A stretch of 35,825 bases of DNA from Avibacterium volantium_A (GTDB taxonomy: Bacteria > Pseudomonadota > Gammaproteobacteria > Enterobacterales > Pasteurellaceae): assembly GCF_049366555.1 (NCBI RefSeq), contig NZ_JBMMGT010000026.1, positions 1 to 35,825 on the forward strand, given 5' to 3'. The position numbers and the translations under genes were made by a program. Under the pieces are notes generated by a model. It searched no databases, had not been told where the DNA came from, and saw nothing but the letters and a program-made list of their open reading frames with translations. Positions 30,675 to 35,825 of the stretch are shown here, in pieces; positions within the stretch are counted from its first letter, which is position 1; every line of letters begins with the position of its first letter.

Positions 30675-31616
30675 ATGAAAAAATTTGCTTTATGTTTATT
30701 CAGCTTATGGTCAGCACAAGTTTTTGCTACCGATGATTTAGTTTATGATAAAACACAACATCACACCCTATCTCACGGCAGTGTTGATTACTTTATTCAA
30801 TCTAAAATAGGAGAAGGCGAAAAAAATAATGCACAATGTGAAGACGGATTATTTTTTAATGATCATTATCTTGCTGTTTTTGACGGTGCAACAGATAAAT
30901 CAGGGAAAAAATATGATGGAAAAAAAGGGGGACGTATTAGCCGTGATATTATTCAATCTGTCTTCCAATCTTTACCCCCTAATACCTCGAAAGAAGAAGT
31001 GCTAAAACGGATCAATGATGAATATCAAAAGTTTTATACCGAAAACAAAGACATTGATTTTGAAAAAAATCCTCTTTTTCGTCCAACAGCGACATTAATT
31101 TGGTATAACTTTGATAATAATGAACTTGTGGCTATCGGTGATTCAAAAGCACGAATTGATGGTGTCGCCTATAATGATGAAGAAAAGTTAGTGGATACCT
31201 TAAATAGTGCGTTACGAGTAAAAGTGATCGAAGCCTTAGGATTAACAGATCAACAAGTTGCAGAGAATGATTTAGGTCGTTTTTATATTCTTCCTTTACT
31301 TAAACGCCAAGCTGAATTTCAAAATAATCCTAATGCACCAAAAGCTTTCCAATTTTGGGCAATAGATGGTTTTGATATTCCCTCTACTGAATTACGTGTT
31401 TGGAAGTTTGAGCAGTTACCAAAAATCATTGAGTTAAGTTCTGATGGCTATGAAACCTATCCAAAAGAAGCTACTATTCAAGCTTATGAAACGGCATTAA
31501 ACCACGTATTAGAAACCGATAGACTGAGAATTAAACATCCCTCTACCAAAGGTGTAGCAAAAGGGAATTATAGCTTTGATGACAGAGCGGTATTGATTTA
31601 TCAGGCTAAAAAATAA
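30675..31616 (+). CDS. Exported PP2C-like metal-dependent phosphatase
   Basis: Protein of 313 residues with a signal peptide (1-18, cleavage after VFA). Five blocks recall the PP2C (PPM) fold in the right order: CEDGLF (Glu56/Asp57), LAVFDGATDKSG (Asp70, Gly71), a FRPTATLIW plus LVAIGDSKARI pair (Asp156 region), IELSSDGYE (Asp257) and SFDDRAVLI (Asp302/303). These are the positions of the metal-binding acids in PP2C, so an active manganese/magnesium phosphatase is plausible. PP2C enzymes are normally cytoplasmic; a periplasmic one is unusual. It follows uxaC by 10 bp with RBS AAGGAG, and a terminator follows, so it is the last gene of the dctP-SDR-uxaC operon. A role in dephosphorylating an imported or periplasmic ligand is guesswork. 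I do not know a named homologue. Confidence 0.75.
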   Translation: MKKFALCLFSLWSAQVFATDDLVYDKTQHHTLSHGSVDYFIQSKIGEGEKNNAQCEDGLFFNDHYLAVFDGATDKSGKKYDGKKGGRISRDIIQSVFQSLPPNTSKEEVLKRINDEYQKFYTENKDIDFEKNPLFRPTATLIWYNFDNNELVAIGDSKARIDGVAYNDEEKLVDTLNSALRVKVIEALGLTDQQVAENDLGRFYILPLLKRQAEFQNNPNAPKAFQFWAIDGFDIPSTELRVWKFEQLPKIIELSSDGYETYPKEATIQAYETALNHVLETDRLRIKHPSTKGVAKGNYSFDDRAVLIYQAKK

Positions 31617-31629
31617 TTTGTCAATGAAC

Positions 31630-31661
31630 TGCGCCCTCTTGGCTAAGGGCGCAATTTTTTT
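31630..31661 (+). terminator. Rho-independent terminator of the uxaC operon
   Basis: TGCGCCCT/AGGGCGCA forms an 8-bp stem with an 8-base loop, then AATTTTTTT. It lies 13 bp after the stop of the PP2C-like gene and just before the end of the convergent aroA; on the minus strand the tract is poor. Confidence 0.9.
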
Positions 31662-31665
31662 AGCT

Positions 31666-32961
31666 CTAATAATGCGAGATATTACTAAACTCCGCAAAAA
31701 ATGTTGGGAAAGTTTTCGCGGTGCATTTAGGATCGAGAATGGTTATCGGGGTGTTGGCAAGTGCCACAAGGGCGAAGCACATTGCCATTCGGTGATCGTT
31801 ATAGGTTTCGATTTCCGCTGGTTGGAATTGATCTAACGGTAGCGGTTGAATACGAATGTAATCTTCGCCTTCTTCCACTTCTGCGCCGATTTTGCGTAGC
31901 TCGGTGGCCATTGCGCTAAGGCGGTCGGTTTCTTTTACGCGCCAGTTATAAATATTGCGGATCACGGTTTCCCCATCGGCAAAAAGCGCGGTGGTGGCAA
32001 TGGTCATTGCGGCATCGGGAATATGGTTCATATCCATATCAATGCCTTTGAGATTGCCTTTTTCTGCTTGAATGAAATCTTCTCCCCAAGTGATTTTCGC
32101 ACCCATTTTTTCTAGTACATCGGCAAATAAACGATCCCCTTGAATGGAATTTTTGCCGATGCCGGTAACTTTCACTTTTCCTTTAATGGCGCCTGCAGCA
32201 AGGAAATAAGAAGCGGAAGAGGCATCGCCCTCCACTAAATAGCGTTTTGGTGAAATGTAACTTTGGTTGCCTTGTACAAAGAACGTGCGGTAGCCATCAT
32301 TACGCACGGTAACGCCAAAATCTTTCATCATTGCAAGGGTGATGTCAATGTAAGGTTTGGAAACCAGATCGCCGATGATCTCAATTTCCATATCCCCTTC
32401 CGCAAGCGGTGCGGCCATTAAAAGTGCGGTCAAAAATTGCGAAGAAATTGATCCGTCAATTTGCACTTTTCCGCCTTTTAAACCGCTATTTTGAATGGCA
32501 ATGGGCGGGTAGCCTTCATTTTCTAAATAGCTAATATTCGCGCCAACTTGGCGTAATGCGTCCACCAAATGCTTAATTGGACGCTCTTTCATTCGCGGTT
32601 CACCCGTTAAAATGATTTCCGCAGGCACTTCCCCTTTTAAGCATAATGCGGCACTCAAAGGTCGCATCGCCGTTCCCGCGTTGCCAAGATAAAGGGATAA
32701 ACCGCCTTGCCATTGAAATGCCCCGCCCACGCCTTCAATTTTGCATTCACGCTTATCTTGTGAAAGCTGATACTTTACGCCTAAGGCTTGTAAGGCGTTG
32801 AGCATATGGCGAATGTCATCGCTGTCGAGCAAGTTTTTCACGCGTGTTGTGCCTTTCGCTAAAGCGGCGAGAAGCAAAGCACGGTTGGACAAACTTTTTG
32901 AGCCAGGAAGATTAATTTCGCCCTCCACAAAAGAAATGGGTTGTAGCGTTAATTTTTCCAT
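31666..32961 (-). CDS. aroA: 5-enolpyruvylshikimate-3-phosphate synthase
   Basis: Sixth step of the shikimate pathway, joining PEP and shikimate-3-phosphate. The 431 residues match (E. coli 427). Marks are LPGSKSLSNRALLLAALAKG, LGNAGTAMRPLSAALCL, GEPRMKERPIKHLVDALR, DGSISSQFLTALLMAAPLA and the C-terminal NWRVKETDRLSAMATELRKI. The GNAGTAMRPL form places it in class I. The start overlaps the hisC stop (TAATG). An uptake signal core (32422-32430) lies in its coding sequence. Confidence 0.96.
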   Translation of the reverse strand: MEKLTLQPISFVEGEINLPGSKSLSNRALLLAALAKGTTRVKNLLDSDDIRHMLNALQALGVKYQLSQDKRECKIEGVGGAFQWQGGLSLYLGNAGTAMRPLSAALCLKGEVPAEIILTGEPRMKERPIKHLVDALRQVGANISYLENEGYPPIAIQNSGLKGGKVQIDGSISSQFLTALLMAAPLAEGDMEIEIIGDLVSKPYIDITLAMMKDFGVTVRNDGYRTFFVQGNQSYISPKRYLVEGDASSASYFLAAGAIKGKVKVTGIGKNSIQGDRLFADVLEKMGAKITWGEDFIQAEKGNLKGIDMDMNHIPDAAMTIATTALFADGETVIRNIYNWRVKETDRLSAMATELRKIGAEVEEGEDYIRIQPLPLDQFQPAEIETYNDHRMAMCFALVALANTPITILDPKCTAKTFPTFFAEFSNISHY

Positions 32962-34070
32962 TATTCCCCCACTCCTTGCTTTAAGACATTTAAAAGTTCG
33001 GTGAAAAATTTGTCATTTTCTTCAGGTAAGCCAATGCTAACACGCAGGTGATTTGGCATTCCATACCCCGCAATCGGGCGGACGATCACGCCTTCACGCA
33101 ATAGCCCCTCATAAATAGGCTGTGCGGGGCGTTTAAAATCAATGGTGATGAAATTGCCTTTGGACGGAATATATTCCAGCTGATGTTGCTGGCAAAATTG
33201 TTCATAGCGTTGCATTTCAGTGCGGTTGTTTTCGGCCACTTTTTCGACAAAAGCATCGTCTTTCAGCACTGCAGCCGCCGCGGAAAGGGCGAGTACGTTA
33301 CAGTTAAACGGCTGACGCACACGGTTTAATAAATCTGCAATTTCAGGGTTAGACACTGCATAGCCAATGCGTAATCCCGCCAATCCGTAAGCTTTGGAAA
33401 GGGAGCGAGAAATAATTAGATTCGGATATTTTTTCGCAAGGGCAAAAGAATCAATTCGTTCTTCGGGACGAGTAAATTCTGTATAGGCTTCATCAAGCAC
33501 CACAATGATATGGGCTGGCACTTGCGCTAAAAATTGTTCAATTTCTTGCTGGGAAAGGAAATTTCCCGTTGGATTATTCGGGTTCGCAATAAAAATGAGC
33601 TTGGTTTTGTCATTGATCGCTTGCAAAAAGCCGTCTAAATCGTGTCCCCAGTTTTTAGCAGGAATTTCTCTTGCTACTGCATTAATGGCTTTCGTGACTA
33701 AGGGATAGACAATGAAGGCATATTGCGAATAAATAATTTCATCTTTTTCGCTGGCGAAAGTGTGGGCGAATAATTCCAATAAATCGTTTGAGCCATTGCC
33801 AAGGGTGATTTGCTCAGGTTTCACGCCAAATTTCTCGGCGATGACGGCTTTTAACTCAAAACCATTTGCATCTGGATAACGTGTAAGGTGTGGCAGCTGA
33901 GCTTGAATGGCATCAATTGCACTTTGTGGAAATCCAAAAGGGTTTTCGTTAGAGGCTAATTTCACAATATTTTGCACGCCAAGCTCACGTTCTAATTCTT
34001 CAATGGGTTTGCCAGCTTGATAAGGGGAGAGAGATTTCACCCCTTCATTTGCAACATCAATAAATTGCAT
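32961..34070 (-). CDS. hisC: Histidinol-phosphate aminotransferase (PLP)
   Basis: Fold-type I aminotransferase of 369 residues; transfers an amino group to imidazole-acetol phosphate in histidine synthesis. PLP-binding Lys226 lies in SRSLSKAYGLAGLRIGYA; NENPFGFP (41-48), GNGSNDLLEL (91-100), ANPNNPTGNF and DEAYTEF are family marks. Located between serC and aroA, away from a his operon. Such isolated hisC copies often also use aromatic keto acids, which would suit the aroA context, but specificity cannot be read from sequence. RBS AAGGAACAACA precedes the ATG. Confidence 0.93.
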   Translation of the reverse strand: MQFIDVANEGVKSLSPYQAGKPIEELERELGVQNIVKLASNENPFGFPQSAIDAIQAQLPHLTRYPDANGFELKAVIAEKFGVKPEQITLGNGSNDLLELFAHTFASEKDEIIYSQYAFIVYPLVTKAINAVAREIPAKNWGHDLDGFLQAINDKTKLIFIANPNNPTGNFLSQQEIEQFLAQVPAHIIVVLDEAYTEFTRPEERIDSFALAKKYPNLIISRSLSKAYGLAGLRIGYAVSNPEIADLLNRVRQPFNCNVLALSAAAAVLKDDAFVEKVAENNRTEMQRYEQFCQQHQLEYIPSKGNFITIDFKRPAQPIYEGLLREGVIVRPIAGYGMPNHLRVSIGLPEENDKFFTELLNVLKQGVGE

Positions 34071-34108
34071 TGTTGTTCCTTGTTTTTAATTGTTGATACA
34101 GCGAATAA

Positions 34109-34139
34109 CAAAGGCTTGCCTAGAATCAACAAGCCTTTG
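34109..34139 (-). terminator. Hairpin between serC and hisC
   Basis: CAAAGGCTTG and CAAGCCTTTG form a perfect 10-bp stem with an 11-base loop. Read on the minus strand the tail is TTATTCG, a weak T-tract, so this may attenuate read-through from serC or stabilise the serC mRNA end. Confidence 0.6.
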
Positions 34140-34154
34140 ATTTTGAAAATAAAA

Positions 34155-35237
34155 TTAACGATTTTCGGCAGCAAACTTTTCCATAAACGCAATTAAGGCT
34201 TTTACCCCTTCAATCGGCATTGCGTTATAAATAGACGCACGCATTCCGCCAATCACTTTATGGCCTTTTAAGGCTTGCAAACCTGCTTCTGCGGCTTCGC
34301 CAACAAATTTCATATTCAATTCATCATTGCCTGTGCTAAAGGTAACGTTCATTAAAGAGCGGTTGTTTTTTGCCACAGAATTATGATAGAAATCGCTTTG
34401 ATCTAAATAATCATAAAGCAGCTGTGCTTTTTCTTGATTGCGTTTTTCCGCCGCTTTTACGCCACCGCGTTCCAGCAAATATTTGAACACCAAAGAACAC
34501 AAATACCACGCAAAGGTTGGTGGCGTGTTGATCATCGAATCGCTATTGGCTTGCACTTCATAATTCCAAATAGATGGCGTGGCTTTGCGTGCTTTGCCGA
34601 TTAAATCTTCACGCACGATCACAATGGTGATGCCTGCTGGGCCAAGATTTTTCTGCGCACCCGCATAAATAATGCCAAACTGGTTAATATCCACTTCGCG
34701 CGAAAGAATATTGGAAGACATATCCGCCACTAATACCGCATTGCCCACCTTTGGCACATCAAAAATTTCCACGCCACTGATGGTTTCATTCGGGCAATAA
34801 TGCACATAATCATACTGATCGGCAATATCGCTGAAATCAAGGCGATCCACTTTTAATTCGGCACCTTCGGATAAAATATTGATCTCATCGACTTCACAGA
34901 ATAAACGGGCTTCTTTGGCTGCTGTTGCCGACCAATGACCACTGGTTAAATATAACGCCTTGCCTTTTTCGCCAATTAAATTCATCGGCACCGAGGCAAA
35001 TTGTCCGCGCGCTCCACCTTGTAAAAAGAGAATTTTGTAATTATCAGGAATATGATAAAGCGTGCGAAAATCTTTTTCTGCTTGGGTAATCAGTTCCATA
35101 AACAGCTTACCGCGGTGGCTCACTTCCATTACTGAAGTGTGCTGACCTTGCCAGTTTAATAATTCTGCTTGCGCTTGTTCTAGCACTTCGTGCGGCATCA
35201 TTGCAGGCCCAGCGCTAAAATTAAATACCTGTGTCAT
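34155..35237 (-). CDS. serC: Phosphoserine aminotransferase
   Basis: PLP enzyme of serine (and pyridoxal) synthesis converting 3-phosphohydroxypyruvate to phosphoserine. The 360 residues match the family (E. coli 362). NFSAGPAMMPHEVLEQAQ is the family N-terminus, FLQGGARGQFASVPMNLI follows, PLP Lys196 lies in YAGAQKNLGPAGITIVIV, and IYNAMPIEGVKALIAFM ends the protein. In E. coli serC is followed directly by aroA; here hisC is inserted between them. The start is divergent from the small coiled-coil gene across a 221-bp gap. Confidence 0.96.
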   Translation of the reverse strand: MTQVFNFSAGPAMMPHEVLEQAQAELLNWQGQHTSVMEVSHRGKLFMELITQAEKDFRTLYHIPDNYKILFLQGGARGQFASVPMNLIGEKGKALYLTSGHWSATAAKEARLFCEVDEINILSEGAELKVDRLDFSDIADQYDYVHYCPNETISGVEIFDVPKVGNAVLVADMSSNILSREVDINQFGIIYAGAQKNLGPAGITIVIVREDLIGKARKATPSIWNYEVQANSDSMINTPPTFAWYLCSLVFKYLLERGGVKAAEKRNQEKAQLLYDYLDQSDFYHNSVAKNNRSLMNVTFSTGNDELNMKFVGEAAEAGLQALKGHKVIGGMRASIYNAMPIEGVKALIAFMEKFAAENR

Positions 35238-35368
35238 TTTTCGTTCCTAATTATGATGGTTGTGTAAAAAGAATTTGTTAGTTTTATCACCTCAAGGGAG
35301 GCGGATCAACCGCTTTTATTTAATTCAGAAAAATTTTTGATTTTCCCCACAAAAAATGGCGGAATACT

Positions 35369-35397
35369 TTGACGAAAAAAGCAAAAAAGACTACATT
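35369..35397 (+). promoter_or_regulatory. Sigma-70 promoter of the small coiled-coil gene
   Basis: TTGACG (35369-35374) and TACATT (35392-35397) with exactly 17 bases between them. The start would be near 35404, 55 bases before the ATG chosen. The promoter lies inside an open frame that extends upstream of that ATG, which argues that the extension is not translated. Confidence 0.7.
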
Positions 35398-35458
35398 AAC
35401 CCACGCAATGGCGTTTTCGCCCACTGAATTTATATTAATCCCACTAGAGAGTGAAATT

Positions 35459-35797
35459 ATGGAAACTGTGAATAAACAATCTTTCCAAGATGTCTTGGAG
35501 TATGTGCGTATGTATCGTTTAAAAAATAAACTATTGCGTGATATTGATGACAATAACCGCAAAATCCGTGACAACCAAAAACGTGTACTTTTATTAGACA
35601 ATTTAAACCAATATATCCGCGATGATATGAGCGTGGAAGACATTCGCGTAATTATCGAAAATATGCGTGATGATTATGATACGCGCGTGGACGAATATCG
35701 TATCCGCAACGCTGAACTCGCCACCCAACGCCGTGAAATCAGCGCGAAAATGAAAGAGCAGAAAAAAGCGCACGCTGAACAACGCGCGAAAAAATAA
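35459..35797 (+). CDS. Small charged coiled-coil protein of unknown function
   Basis: I do not recognise the family. The ATG at 35459 gives 112 residues; an in-frame TTG at 35369 overlaps the promoter and is rejected. GAGAGTG lies ten bases upstream as a weak RBS. The protein is almost wholly helical and very charged, for example KLLRDIDDNNRKIRDNQKRV and NAELATQRREISAKMKEQKK, with heptad-like spacing of Leu/Ile that suggests a coiled coil (about 20-110). There is no membrane segment or signal peptide. It is divergent from serC, has its own promoter, and the window ends 28 bp after its stop with no visible terminator; ATG at 35818 might begin a next gene but its RBS spacing is poor. Confidence 0.75.
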   Translation: METVNKQSFQDVLEYVRMYRLKNKLLRDIDDNNRKIRDNQKRVLLLDNLNQYIRDDMSVEDIRVIIENMRDDYDTRVDEYRIRNAELATQRREISAKMKEQKKAHAEQRAKK

Positions 35798-35825
35798 CCA
35801 TATTGAACAAAAAGGGAATGATAAA

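Noticed and set aside
31618..31836. Open frame starting at the terminator after the PP2C-like gene
   Set aside because: It runs through the terminator hairpin and antisense to aroA, without RBS.
35369..35458. N-terminal extension of the small coiled-coil protein from a TTG
   Set aside because: The TTG is the -35 hexamer of a 17-bp-spaced promoter, so the transcript would start after it.
1..35825. tRNA, rRNA, CRISPR arrays, insertion sequences, prophage or toxin-antitoxin genes
   Set aside because: I looked for cloverleaf ends, regularly spaced repeats, transposase motifs and small paired genes and found none that hold up.

Overview
The window looks like a chromosomal segment from a member of the Pasteurellaceae. 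The gene content, the order serC-hisC-aroA and the coaE-yacG-pilCD cluster fit this family. So does the repeated 9-mer AAGTGCGGT, the Haemophilus influenzae-type DNA uptake signal core: I count twelve exact copies (either strand) between 8.4 and 32.5 kb. The rival ACAAGCGGT type occurs once, so the genome belongs to the H. influenzae/Pasteurella multocida-like side of the family. I cannot name the species.

Region 1 (1-8439) is a capsule locus. It opens inside an unidentified gene, then carries neuD-neuB-neuA-neuC, which turn UDP-GlcNAc into CMP-activated, possibly O-acetylated, sialic acid. Four ABC-dependent capsule export genes follow (bexDCBA type). The neu genes are markedly AT-rich and the whole region lacks uptake signals, which suggests transfer. 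The sialyltransferase/polymerase is not visible.

Region 2 (8448-14754, minus strand) is mostly housekeeping. It holds queC-queD-queE behind a preQ1-I riboswitch, the hibernation factor raiA, a Na+/amino-acid symporter behind a tandem glycine riboswitch, and a string pilC-pilD-coaE-yacG-GNAT (pilC runs to 15980). pilA and pilB, which normally precede pilC, are absent here.

Region 3 (16220-20882, plus strand) is the mannose PTS manXYZ with a textbook class II CRP promoter, then yobD and manA. It carries mannose (and similar hexoses) to fructose-6-phosphate.

Region 4 (20857-31661) is a divergent hexuronate utilisation island. On the minus strand lie dctQ-dctM (TRAP membrane parts), a cytoplasmic GH31 glycosidase, uxuR and uxuA. 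On the plus strand lie the TRAP binding protein, an SDR fructuronate reductase, uxaC, and an exported protein that keeps the metal-binding aspartates of PP2C phosphatases. The 225-bp divergent control region has a UxuR-type operator and a CRP site. Together the genes predict uptake of a glucuronate-containing compound, possibly an alpha-linked glycoside cleaved inside the cell, and conversion to 2-keto-3-deoxygluconate. KDG kinase and aldolase must lie elsewhere.

Region 5 (31666-35797) holds aroA, hisC and serC on the minus strand and a divergent small coiled-coil protein of unknown function. The points most worth following are the exported PP2C-like protein and the GH31 enzyme embedded in the uronate operon, the de novo sialic acid capsule, and the pil operon without pilAB.
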